Positions 19,352-28,009 of a stretch of 64,000 nucleotides of DNA are shown here, piece by piece. Under the pieces are notes generated by a model. The model had not been told where the DNA came from. It saw nothing but the letters and a program-made list of their open reading frames with translations, and did no database searches. Origin of the DNA: an uncultured Clostridia bacterium (GTDB lineage: Bacteria > Bacillota > Clostridia > TANB77 > CAG-508); assembly GCA_948891265.1 (NCBI GenBank), contig CAQUBD010000005.1:25085-89084 (forward strand), read 5' to 3'. Made by a program: the position numbers and the translations under genes. The first letter of the stretch is position 1. The number at the start of each line of letters is the position of its first letter.

Positions 19352-20137
19352 TTATTCAGCTGTTTCTTCACTATTAGCTACTACTTCTTCCATTGAAGTT
19401 GGTTCTTCTGCTTCTTCAGCATTTCCTTCTACTACTTCTTCTGTTTCAAAGCTTTCACCTTGTTTTCCTTCAATAATTGCATTTGCCATAACATCTGTTA
19501 TTAATTTTACAGCTCTTATAGCATCATCATTTCCTGGTATAGCATAATCTACTTCTTCTGGATTACAGTTTGTATCTACTAAGCCTATCAATGGTATTCC
19601 CAATTTTTTAGCTTCTAATACAGCTATATGTTCTTTTTTAGGATCTACTAAGAATATAACTCCTGGTATTTCTTCCATGTCTTTAATTCCACCTAAGTTC
19701 TTTTCTAGTTTTTCCATTTCTTTCTTTAATAGGATTACTTCTTTTTTAGGTAATATATCAAATGTTCCATCTTCTTGCATTGTTTCTAAGTCTTTCAATC
19801 TTTGTACTCTTGCTCTTATTGTTCCAAAGTTTGTTAGCATTCCACCTAACCATCTTTGGTCAACATAGTACATCCCTGATTTTTCAGCTGCTTCTTTAAC
19901 ACACTCTTGTGCTTGTTTTTTTGTTCCTACAAATAGAACTGTCTTTCCTTCTTCTACTTGTTCTTTTAAGAAAGCATATGCTTCATCGATTTTTTTAGAT
20001 GTTTTTTGTAAATCGATTATATGGATTCCATTTCTAGCTTGAAATATGTATTCAGCCATTTTAGGATCCCATCTTCTTGTTTGATGTCCAAAATGAACAC
20101 CTGCTTCTAGTAATTGTTTCATTGCAACTACTGCCAT
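19352..20137 (-). CDS. rpsB: Ribosomal protein uS2
   Basis: About 261 residues, 30S protein S2. [37 protein letters not shown] and the VDTNC near residue 190 are characteristic. The start is at [10 protein letters not shown], with GGGAGG about 8 nt upstream; the frame is open further but those codons are the leader. The C-terminal tail is acidic, Glu-rich. A promoter lies upstream at 20247-20275. Confidence 0.97.
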   Translation of the reverse strand: MAVVAMKQLLEAGVHFGHQTRRWDPKMAEYIFQARNGIHIIDLQKTSKKIDEAYAFLKEQVEEGKTVLFVGTKKQAQECVKEAAEKSGMYYVDQRWLGGMLTNFGTIRARVQRLKDLETMQEDGTFDILPKKEVILLKKEMEKLEKNLGGIKDMEEIPGVIFLVDPKKEHIAVLEAKKLGIPLIGLVDTNCNPEEVDYAIPGNDDAIRAVKLITDVMANAIIEGKQGESFETEEVVEGNAEEAEEPTSMEEVVANSEETAE

Positions 20138-20246
20138 TTTTAATTCCTCCCTTTTTGTTTTTACTTCCATAAAGTTCATCATTTAAATAGGACCAATTAC
20201 TTGGCACTTCCCTTTAAACTTGCTTTATGTGTTTATTACGCATAAT

Positions 20247-20275
20247 ATTATATCAGCATTTTTTACTAATTGCAA
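20247..20275 (-). promoter_or_regulatory. rpsB promoter
   Basis: On the minus strand TTGCAA, a 17-nt spacer and TATAAT: a good housekeeping promoter about 110 nt upstream of the rpsB start. Confidence 0.8.
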
Positions 20276-20428
20276 GCGTTTTTTGATTTTTTCATAAAAT
20301 TTTAAATTTCGGTTTTTTTAAGCTCTAATTTATATAAAAATTTATAATATATCCTAAAATGCAGTGATACGCAGTTGAAAAAACTCATATTTATACAGAT
20401 AAGCACAGTTTAATTAAGTTTCCGACAA

Positions 20429-20607
20429 AAGCTTATAATAAAAAATGTGAAAATCAAGTGAATGTAGAGTAATCAAGCTAGAAATTCTTAATTGATTTTT
20501 TGGAAAGAGTTCAAGCTTGTCTTGGAAGGGTGCCAAAAAATTAATTTAGAATTTCTGTGATGATTAGCTCGCCCCGAGCTTGTTTGAACATTTTTTATTA
20601 TAAGCTT
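20429..20607. repeat. 179-bp repeat element, copy 2
   Basis: Same length and orientation of core as copy 1 at 8355, with inverted ends AAGCTTATAATAAAAAATGT. Its left arm matches the reverse complement of copy 1's right arm (CACAGTTTAATTAAGTT...GACAAAAGCTT), and its right arm that of copy 1's left arm. It occupies the gene-free stretch between rpsB and the DUF4912 gene. Confidence 0.85.
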
Positions 20608-20747
20608 TCTTAGATAGATTTTGGATGGCTGTGAATTGTAACAATTTTAAAAAGCCAAAACTTAAATTTCACAAAATCTATTGATTTAATTTTTAATTTA
20701 TTATAGTATATATAAAGAAAAAATGAGATTATACTAAGGAGGAAAAA

Positions 20748-21551
20748 ATGCCAAGAAAAGCAAAAGAAAAAGAAGAATTAAAAAATACTAAAACAAATAA
20801 AAAAATATCAAATTCAAAAGTTACAAATTCTAAAAAGACATCATCTAACAGAACAAAACAATCCAAAAGTTCAGTCCAAAGCAAAAATGCTGCAAAAAGC
20901 ACAAAAATCTCAAAAACTAGTACAACAAATAAAAAATCAACATCTGTAAAGAAGCAATCAAAACCTATAATTACTGAATATTATGATTTACCAGAAAGAT
21001 ATAATCAAACAGTTGTAAAAGTCTTAGCTCAAACACCAAAAACTTTATTTATATATTGGGAAATTTCAGATGCTGATATAGAAAATTATAAAAAACAATA
21101 TGGTGAAAACTTTTTTGAAACAACAAAGCCTGTTTTGATAATTCATAATGATAATTTAAATTATAGTTTTGAAGTTGAAATAAATGATTTTGCAAATAGT
21201 TGGTATTTACACATAAATGATAGTAAGTCAAATTATAGAATCGAACTTGGTAGACGTCCTATAAATACTAATAATATAGAAATAAAATCTGATTATATAT
21301 TTATAACATCCTCAAATAAAATTGAAGCTCCTAATGATCATATTTTATTTAACAATTCTCAAAAAATGGTTTATTTTAGAAATGTGAAAACAAAACAAGA
21401 AATTCAAAAGCCTATATCTTCTCTTTCTTTTATAAGGAATATGGGAAAAATCTACGATATTTATGACATTTACAAAGAATTATATAAAAATGAAGATGAC
21501 TTTAATAATTTATCAAATCCATCTTCTCATACATCATCTCAATTCAAATAA
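20748..21551 (+). CDS. DUF4912 domain protein
   Basis: A 267-residue protein. Residues 1-75 are a Lys/Ser/Thr-rich basic tail, probably unstructured. Residues about 80-235 fit DUF4912, with LAQTPKTLFIYWEISDADI. Function unknown; the domain resembles carbohydrate-binding modules linked to glucan enzymes. It precedes the GH57 gene by 43 nt, a pairing that suggests a joint role in glycogen-like polymer synthesis (inference). AAGGAGGAA precedes the ATG. Confidence 0.75.
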   Translation: MPRKAKEKEELKNTKTNKKISNSKVTNSKKTSSNRTKQSKSSVQSKNAAKSTKISKTSTTNKKSTSVKKQSKPIITEYYDLPERYNQTVVKVLAQTPKTLFIYWEISDADIENYKKQYGENFFETTKPVLIIHNDNLNYSFEVEINDFANSWYLHINDSKSNYRIELGRRPINTNNIEIKSDYIFITSSNKIEAPNDHILFNNSQKMVYFRNVKTKQEIQKPISSLSFIRNMGKIYDIYDIYKELYKNEDDFNNLSNPSSHTSSQFK

Positions 21552-21594
21552 CTAGTCCAAAAAGGGTGTCCCTATTGGCACAAAGGAGAAAAAA

Positions 21595-23181
21595 ATGCAA
21601 CAAAAAAAAGGTTATGTAAGTTTTGTATTACATGCACATCTTCCATTTATACATCATCCAGAAAGTGATGATTATTTGGAAGAATCGTGGTTATATGAAG
21701 CTATCTCAGAAACATATATACCACTACTTACAAATTTTCAAAAATTAGTTGATGAAGGGGTAGATTTTAGAATTACAATGTCTATGACTCCACCTCTTCT
21801 TTCAATGTTAGATAATAAATTATTACAAAGAAAATACATTAAATATTTAAAAAAATTAATTGAACTTTCAAAAAAAGAAGTTATTAGAACAGCTAATGAT
21901 GAAAGATTAAATAAATTGTCTCATTATTACCTTGATAGATATTCTAATGATTTACATTTATTTAAAGATGTTTTTAATTGTGATTTAATTAGTCAATTTA
22001 AACACTTCCAAGACATTGGAGTTTTAGAAATTATCACATGTGGTGCTACACATGGATATTTTCCAATTTTATATGTTAATGAGAAAACTGTAAAAGCTCA
22101 AATAGCTGTTGGTGTTCAAACTTACGAAAGATATTTTGGAAAAAAACCTCGTGGTATTTGGCTTCCTGAATGTGGATATGTTCCAGAAGCTGATAAATAT
22201 TTAAAGGAATTTGGAATTGATTATATAATTACTGAATCACATGGTATTTTATATGCTGATCCTACACCAATTTATGGTACTTATTCTCCTATTGTTTCTC
22301 CAAAAGGTGTTGTTGCTTTTGGGCGTGATATGGAGTCTTCTAGACAAGTTTGGAGTTCTATTAATGGTTACCCTGGAGATTTTAATTATAGAGAGTTCTA
22401 TCGTGATATAGGTTATGAAGCTGATTATGATTACATCAAACCTTATATTGCTCATAATGGTGTTAGGGTCCATACTGGTATTAAATATCATAGAATTACT
22501 GGTAAAACTGATAATAAAGATTATTATGAACCACAATGGGCAATGGATTCAGCTGAAAAACAAGCAGGGCACTTCTTGGATTGTAGAACTAGTCAAATAA
22601 ATGATATTGTTTCCGTTATGGATAAACCGCCTATTATTTTATGTCCCTATGATGCAGAGCTTTATGGACATTGGTGGTATGAAGGACCTTATTGGCTATA
22701 CATTTTGTTTAAGAAGATTTATTATGATGATTGTAATTTCCAACTAATTACACCATCTGAATATATTGATAAATACCCTGAAATTCAAGTGTCATCACCT
22801 TGTCGTTCTAGTTGGGGTGCAAATGGTTATAGTGAAGTATGGCTTAATGAAACAAATGACTATGCACATAAACATCTACATGTTGCAGGAGATAGAATGT
22901 GTGAATTAGCTTGTAGCTATCCAAATGCAAAAGGATTAAAGAAAAAAGCTTTAAATCAATGTGCTAGAGAATTGTTGCTTGCTCAAAGTAGTGATTGGTT
23001 ATTTATTATTACTAATGGAACTATGGTTGATTATGCTAAAAAGAGGATTAAAGATCATATTGGGCGTTTTAATAAATTATATTATCAAATTAAAAATGAT
23101 GATATTGATGAAAATTTTCTAAAAGATATATCTAAAAAAGACTGTGTCTTTCCTGATATTAATTATAATATTTATGGATAA
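21595..23181 (+). CDS. GH57 family 1,4-alpha-glucan branching-type enzyme
   Basis: A 528-residue glycoside hydrolase family 57 protein with the DUF1957-type C-terminal domain. Conserved regions: LHAHLPFIHHPE (region 1), CGATHGYFP, GIWLPECGY with the catalytic nucleophile Glu, CPYDAELYGHWWYEGPYWL with the acid/base Asp, and a C-terminal helical LLLAQSSDWLF. Branching of alpha-glucans is the best prediction; amylase activity cannot be excluded. The ribosome site AAAGGAG lies just after a GTGTCCC repeat-like segment. It is followed by a GTGTGAC palindrome. Confidence 0.88.
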   Translation: MQQKKGYVSFVLHAHLPFIHHPESDDYLEESWLYEAISETYIPLLTNFQKLVDEGVDFRITMSMTPPLLSMLDNKLLQRKYIKYLKKLIELSKKEVIRTANDERLNKLSHYYLDRYSNDLHLFKDVFNCDLISQFKHFQDIGVLEIITCGATHGYFPILYVNEKTVKAQIAVGVQTYERYFGKKPRGIWLPECGYVPEADKYLKEFGIDYIITESHGILYADPTPIYGTYSPIVSPKGVVAFGRDMESSRQVWSSINGYPGDFNYREFYRDIGYEADYDYIKPYIAHNGVRVHTGIKYHRITGKTDNKDYYEPQWAMDSAEKQAGHFLDCRTSQINDIVSVMDKPPIILCPYDAELYGHWWYEGPYWLYILFKKIYYDDCNFQLITPSEYIDKYPEIQVSSPCRSSWGANGYSEVWLNETNDYAHKHLHVAGDRMCELACSYPNAKGLKKKALNQCARELLLAQSSDWLFIITNGTMVDYAKKRIKDHIGRFNKLYYQIKNDDIDENFLKDISKKDCVFPDINYNIYG

Positions 23182-23220
23182 AAGTGTGACAAAGGGGACG
23201 TACCTTTTTGTCACACTTTT
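23181..23220. repeat. GTGTGACAAA palindrome, left of ytxC
   Basis: AAAGTGTGACAAA and its complement around GGGGACGTACC. An inverted relative lies at 24149, so ytxC is flanked by both. Probably also works as the terminator of the GH57 gene. Confidence 0.8.
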
Positions 23221-23312
23221 TCTTGTAAACAAGCTCCTTTTATGCTAATTTGCATATTATAATGTATAAGTTTTGAAAATTTAGTAGATAATACTTTAGA
23301 AGGGAGAATTTC

Positions 23313-24158
23313 ATGAAATCTGTATGTATAAAAACAAATAATTTAAATTTACTAAATTATCTACTAAATGAATTAGATTATATAGAAATTGAACCTGTAA
23401 TTATTTCTTCAAATGAATTCAAAAACTATAAAAATATAATTGTACACTACAGAGGAAATGATAATAAAAAATTTGTACACGAAATTTCCTGTATTTTAGC
23501 ATGTCTAATTATAGATGAATTAGAAGAAAGTTTCCTAAAAAATATAATATTTAAAAATTATTTTTATTTTGACTCGATAGAAAAAAAACGTATATTAGAT
23601 ATGTGCTTTGATATATTTACTGATGATTTTAATTTGTATTTTGATAAAAAATATAATTATTTAATTAAAAGCTTTGAAGATTATCTAGTCATTAATAAAT
23701 CTATAATTTTAAGTGGATTTTTAAATTTTAGAATAAAAGATTATATGTCTTTTTTGGAAAACATTGTTGATGAAGCTGTAAATGCATTTGTTGTAGAAAA
23801 AGAATATTTAGAATTTGTCTCTTTGCTAAAAATGTATATAAATTCTCAGAACTGTAATTCCAATATTGTTCATTTAATATATAATAATGAAAATTCAATT
23901 TTACTAGATGAAAATAAAGACATAATAAATGTCTCTAATGATATTTTTAAGGCTAAATATTTATCTGATATTACATTTTCTTCAAATGATTATGCTTTAA
24001 ATGGTCTACTAACTCTCCTACCTAAAAAGATACATGTACATCTCATTGATAATTGCGTTGATGAGTTTATTCATACTTTAGGATTAATTTTTGAAAATAG
24101 AGTTGAAGTTTGTACTGATTGTAATATTTGTAAAATTTATAAAAAAATAAAAGTGTGA
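23313..24158 (+). CDS. ytxC: Sporulation protein YtxC
   Basis: A 281-residue YtxC-like protein, a sporulation-associated family of unknown biochemical role. The middle part (FEDYLVINKSIILSGFLNFRIKDY) and the C-terminal LLTLLPKKIHVH are the recognisable regions. The start has AGGGAGAA upstream. It converges with gpr, another spore gene. Its TGA stop lies in the palindrome at 24149. Confidence 0.8.
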   Translation: MKSVCIKTNNLNLLNYLLNELDYIEIEPVIISSNEFKNYKNIIVHYRGNDNKKFVHEISCILACLIIDELEESFLKNIIFKNYFYFDSIEKKRILDMCFDIFTDDFNLYFDKKYNYLIKSFEDYLVINKSIILSGFLNFRIKDYMSFLENIVDEAVNAFVVEKEYLEFVSLLKMYINSQNCNSNIVHLIYNNENSILLDENKDIINVSNDIFKAKYLSDITFSSNDYALNGLLTLLPKKIHVHLIDNCVDEFIHTLGLIFENRVEVCTDCNICKIYKKIKV

Positions 24159-24188
24159 CAAAAAGGTACGCCCCTTTTGTCACATTTT
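24149..24188. repeat. GTGTGACAAA palindrome between ytxC and gpr
   Basis: AAGTGTGACAAAAAGG and its complement with TACGCC in the loop, inverted relative to the copy at 23181. It lies between convergent genes and supplies the stop of ytxC. Confidence 0.8.
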
Positions 24189-24195
24189 CATATTT

Positions 24196-25188
24196 TCACA
24201 TACTTAAATTAATTCCACTTGCTACAACATCTTTCATATTTTCTATTAAATCATCTATTTCTTTTGGTGTTACAATTAGGTTAAACTCTCCTGGAAGCAA
24301 TGCTTCTTTTATTTCTTCATAGTTATCTTGTTCTTTAAGTTGATTTAAATAGTCATTTGACTTTGCTTCTTCTTGTAGTTTAGTAATAAATAAATCTAAA
24401 GAATCATTTACAAGTACTGCTGTTTCTACAACTGTTGGTATCCCTATTGCAATTACTGGTATCCCTAAAGTAGCTTGACTTATTTCTGCTCTAGTATTTC
24501 CAACGCCTGCTCCTGGTACTATTCCTGTATCTGAAAGCTGTACTGTACTACTTATTCTTTCAATGCTTCTTGATGCTAATGCATCTATTACAATTACAAG
24601 TTTTGGATTTATATTGTCTACTATTCCTTTTAAAATCTCTAATGTTTCAATACCTGTTGTCCCTAAAACTCCTGGTGAAATTGCACTCACCATTCTTGTT
24701 CCTTCTTCTACATATTGTGGCAAATAATTTATTATATGTCTTGTAACTTCTATTTCATTTATTACTTTTGGTCCTAAACTGTCTGGTGTTACATATATAT
24801 TTCCAAGTCCTACTACTAAGATTTCTCCTTGTTTATCTACATGTAAATCTATTATCTTCTTTAGTTCATTTGATAATGTTTCCGCTGATTTTTGTATATC
24901 TTCGTCTTGTGCTATTCTTAATTTTTTTATATCTATTGTTATATAATTCCCTTGTGGCTTTCCTATTGCTTTTTCTCCTTCTTCATTTGTTATTTTTACT
25001 CTTTCTACTGATATGTTTTCGTTTATTTCTTCTTTTTCACTTTCTATACCATTTATCTCATTTTCTATACTATTTGCTTTTCTATATAAATCTCTTCTTT
25101 CTGATGCCAAATCAGTCCTAAAATTAAATTGTTTTTGTTGTAATTTACTATTATCATTTGAAGATATATTTATATTGTTTTCTAACAT
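24196..25188 (-). CDS. gpr: Germination protease GPR
   Basis: About 330 residues, the aspartic-type spore protease (family A25) that degrades small acid-soluble proteins at germination. FRTDLASERRDLY near the N-terminus is the propeptide processing region. The two catalytic-aspartate regions are LGNIYVTPDSLGPKV and VIVIDALASRS. The start is the ATG at 25188, 6 nt after GAGG; the earlier GTG overlaps the ribosome site. Strong evidence for an endospore former. Confidence 0.95.
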   Translation of the reverse strand: MLENNINISSNDNSKLQQKQFNFRTDLASERRDLYRKANSIENEINGIESEKEEINENISVERVKITNEEGEKAIGKPQGNYITIDIKKLRIAQDEDIQKSAETLSNELKKIIDLHVDKQGEILVVGLGNIYVTPDSLGPKVINEIEVTRHIINYLPQYVEEGTRMVSAISPGVLGTTGIETLEILKGIVDNINPKLVIVIDALASRSIERISSTVQLSDTGIVPGAGVGNTRAEISQATLGIPVIAIGIPTVVETAVLVNDSLDLFITKLQEEAKSNDYLNQLKEQDNYEEIKEALLPGEFNLIVTPKEIDDLIENMKDVVASGINLSM

Positions 25189-25270
25189 AAAAAACCTCAC
25201 TTCCTTTATTTTATTGTGAGATTTTTTTTACTTTTTATTCAATTAATTTAATTAGATTTTTGTACTTTTA

Positions 25271-25972
25271 TTATTCAGCTATATATGATGTAGTTATTCC
25301 CCAAGAATTACTAGTATTCGTAATTTTTTCATCTTTAGTTAGTTTTATTTGTCCTTCCTGTGTGATACATACCCAAGATGGTTCTACATTATATGCATTA
25401 AGTGCATATTGAGCTAATACATAATTATTTTTTATTGCTTTTGGCAAATCTGTAAAAATAATAGTCCCCTGATTCAAATTATTGGTTAAAGGCAATTTAG
25501 TCTCATCTACTACAAACTCAATACTAACATATACAACATTTCCAATCTGACAATATCCACCTCCTGTTATTTCAACGCCATTTATGGCTGTTGGCCTAAT
25601 ATATTCAGTTGGTTTATAATTAAGCTTATCTTCCACTGATTTTAATTTACCTTTTAAATCTTCAACTTCTTGTTTCAATAATTTATATTCTTCGTTTTGA
25701 CTTTCACTTGAACTTCCGCTTCCATCTCCATTTATATTCCCTTCATTTTTTATCTCTTGAGAATCTATAAGATTACCATATTCATCTAGCATAGCTAATT
25801 CTTCCTCTTGTGCATTTTCATAATCACTTTTCGCCTTTTTAGTTTTATTTATTAATCCATCATTTCCTATTAATGCTGCTATACTTATTCCTGCTAATAT
25901 CAAAAGTATTATTATTGTTATTACTAATGTTATTATTGTTATTCCTTTTTCTTTTATATGTATTTTCTCCAT
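25271..25972 (-). CDS. Prepilin-like surface protein with C-terminal head, A
   Basis: A 233-residue protein. Residues 8-30 (KEKG then ITIITLVITIIILLILAGIS) are a prepilin peptidase motif with cleavage after Gly, but the usual Glu5 is Thr. A charged helix and a coiled coil follow (LKQEVEDLKGKLKSVEDKL), then a beta-rich head with GGGYCQIGNVVYVSIEF, ending ...YIAE. The head resembles C-terminal domains of phage tail fibre proteins (inference). First of a cluster of related genes. Its own promoter is at 26043-26071. Confidence 0.75.
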   Translation of the reverse strand: MEKIHIKEKGITIITLVITIIILLILAGISIAALIGNDGLINKTKKAKSDYENAQEEELAMLDEYGNLIDSQEIKNEGNINGDGSGSSSESQNEEYKLLKQEVEDLKGKLKSVEDKLNYKPTEYIRPTAINGVEITGGGYCQIGNVVYVSIEFVVDETKLPLTNNLNQGTIIFTDLPKAIKNNYVLAQYALNAYNVEPSWVCITQEGQIKLTKDEKITNTSNSWGITTSYIAE

Positions 25973-26042
25973 TTTTTCCTCCTATGTATATTTTTCCCAT
26001 TTATTTTTTTGTTATACTTATATGATTTTTATTTATATATTC

Positions 26043-26071
26043 ATTATATCTATAAATTAGTTACTTGTAAA
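26043..26071 (-). promoter_or_regulatory. Promoter of pilin-like gene A
   Basis: TTTACA, 17 nt, TATAAT on the minus strand. The same arrangement with matching flanks lies upstream of genes B and D. Confidence 0.75.
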
Positions 26072-26241
26072 TAACCCTTTTTGGTTTTTTATTCATATTA
26101 TAACCTTTTTATATAAATTATAATTTTAAAAAACCGAAACTTAAACTTATATTTTTGAAATTTACCTTGAACGAGCATTTTTGAAAACTTCATAATATTT
26201 TATTTTTTATAATTATATATTTAAACATCTAAAAACACAAT

Positions 26242-26272
26242 AAAAGTGACTACTTTCGGTAATCACTTTTTT
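26242..26272 (-). terminator. Repeated terminator after pilin-like gene B
   Basis: AAAAGTGACTAC and GTAATCACTTTT around a TTTCG loop. One of five near copies in the window. Confidence 0.8.
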
Positions 26273-26290
26273 ACATAAAATTAATTTATA

Positions 26291-27196
26291 TTATTCACAT
26301 ATATATGAGAATTCAATAACCATCCATCCATATTCCCAAGGAACATGTGCAAACATTATTTCTCCTGTTTTATTAATATAAAGTTGCTTACATACATAAC
26401 CATTAGCTTCTAGTACATATGTGGCTATGCTAGCTGAAGGACAAAATTCCTTTGGTATTGACATAAAAGTTTGTCCTGCAGGTATCGTTTTAGCAGCAGC
26501 TACTGTGGCTTGTACAGTTACTACATTTCCATATTTTCTAACTTTACTATTAGCATTACTAGGATCTATATAGTCACCTACTAGTTGCAGATTACCTGTT
26601 GAAACATTTAACTTGTCTTGTTTTTTATTTATATTTTCTTCAAATGTATCTAATTTATTATCATATAAGCTTATTTTGCTATCATAAAGTTCTTTCATTG
26701 CTTTTACTGTAGAATTTAATTTTTCAATCTCACTTTTTAGTTGTGCAATCTCAGTACTTGAACTATTTTGCCCATCATTTTCAGTATTGTCTCCTGAATC
26801 ATCTTTATTTATAACGGTTTTTCCATCCCATATATCTGATAACAATATCTCATATTTTCCATCTTTAGTTATTATACTAGCAATTTTATTTGTATCTGTT
26901 TCATCATATTTTATATCTTCTTCTTTTTCTACATATTTATTTAATATCTCTTTTAACTCATTTTGAGATAGATCCATACTCATATTTTCTGCTTGTTTTG
27001 CCATTATATCTGTTTGTATTTGTTCAATTATACTTGCTTTCTCTGCTTTTTCCTTTGCTGTTTTAGCCTTATTTATTAACCCATCATTTCCTACTAATGA
27101 TGCTATACTTATTCCTGCTAATATCAAAAGTATTATTATTGTTATTACTAATGTTATTATTGTTATTCCTTTTTCTTTTATATGTGTCTTTTCCAT
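26291..27196 (-). CDS. Prepilin-like surface protein with C-terminal head, B
   Basis: A 301-residue protein. The first ~130 residues, prepilin helix (GITIITLVITIIILLILAG) plus an amphipathic segment, are almost identical to those of gene D at 29849, even at DNA level. The rest differs: a coiled coil (LKSEIEKLNSTVKAMKELYD), then a head with KYGNVVTVQATV and ending YICE. Same-type stem plus variable head suggests cassette exchange. Likely displayed on the cell surface or in a pilus-like fibre. AGGAGG lies 7 nt before the ATG. Confidence 0.75.
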   Translation of the reverse strand: MEKTHIKEKGITIITLVITIIILLILAGISIASLVGNDGLINKAKTAKEKAEKASIIEQIQTDIMAKQAENMSMDLSQNELKEILNKYVEKEEDIKYDETDTNKIASIITKDGKYEILLSDIWDGKTVINKDDSGDNTENDGQNSSSTEIAQLKSEIEKLNSTVKAMKELYDSKISLYDNKLDTFEENINKKQDKLNVSTGNLQLVGDYIDPSNANSKVRKYGNVVTVQATVAAAKTIPAGQTFMSIPKEFCPSASIATYVLEANGYVCKQLYINKTGEIMFAHVPWEYGWMVIEFSYICE

Positions 27197-27265
27197 CTTT
27201 TCCTCCTATGTATATTTTCTCCATTTATCTTTTTATCATACTTATATAATTTATTTTATGCATTT

Positions 27266-27294
27266 ATTATATCTATAAACCAATTACTTGTAAA
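27266..27294 (-). promoter_or_regulatory. Promoter of pilin-like gene B
   Basis: TTTACA, 17 nt, TATAAT on the minus strand, within about 110 bp conserved with the upstream regions of genes A and D. Confidence 0.75.
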
Positions 27295-27434
27295 TATCTT
27301 ATTTCGTTTTTTTATTCATATTTAAAATTGAAAGTTATAATATATCTTTGAAATTTACCTTGAACGAGCATTTCTGAAAATTTCATAATATTTTATTTTT
27401 AATTATTATATATCTCAATATCTAAAAACACAAT

Positions 27435-27466
27435 AAAAGTGACTACTTTTAGTAATCACTTTTTTA
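27435..27466 (-). terminator. Repeated terminator after the 27482 gene
   Basis: Same AAAAGTGACTAC hairpin as at 26242. Confidence 0.8.
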
Positions 27467-27481
27467 CATAAGATAATTATA

Positions 27482-27940
27482 TTACTTCATTATTATTTTA
27501 AAATCATACACATTTGTATAATCTAATGTCATACTAGTATTAAATTGTGTTTTCTCTCCAGACTCTAATGGTGATATAATTCCACCTACCGTAATAATTT
27601 CATTTCCTTCTCTATCTAGAAATACTACATCAACTAATTTTAACTCTGTTGCATTTTCACTAATGTTTGTTACATCCGCTAATAGTACAGTCTGTTTATT
27701 TTGTTGTGTTAATTCTATATTTGTAAACTTTAATCCATCTGTTTCTTTTTCTTCATTTAGTTTTGAGCTTATGTTTAATTTTGTTCCATTTTCTAATTCC
27801 TGTACTAATTGGCCTTGGCTTGCTTCTTGTTCTATTGTATTCACATTATTATCTTTTCTATTTTGTTTTACAATAAATAGTATTATTACTAATATAATAA
27901 TTAATAAAATTATATATATTGTTTTATTATTTCTCTTCAT
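27482..27940 (-). CDS. Membrane-anchored FxLYD-like exported protein
   Basis: About 152 residues: a single N-terminal membrane helix (IYIILLIIILVIILFIV) and an extracytoplasmic beta domain with LKFTNIELTQQ...LLADVTNIS, similar to FxLYD-type immunoglobulin-like domains. No catalytic motif. Lies inside the pilin-like cluster, downstream of gene C. The start at 27940 is preferred over an upstream GTG. Function unknown. Confidence 0.6.
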   Translation of the reverse strand: MKRNNKTIYIILLIIILVIILFIVKQNRKDNNVNTIEQEASQGQLVQELENGTKLNISSKLNEEKETDGLKFTNIELTQQNKQTVLLADVTNISENATELKLVDVVFLDREGNEIITVGGIISPLESGEKTQFNTSMTLDYTNVYDFKIIMK

Positions 27941-28009
27941 AAACAAACTTCTCACTTTCTTAATTCGTTTGAATCATTGTTACTAAAATTTGGGGTAAAT
28001 CCCATTTTC

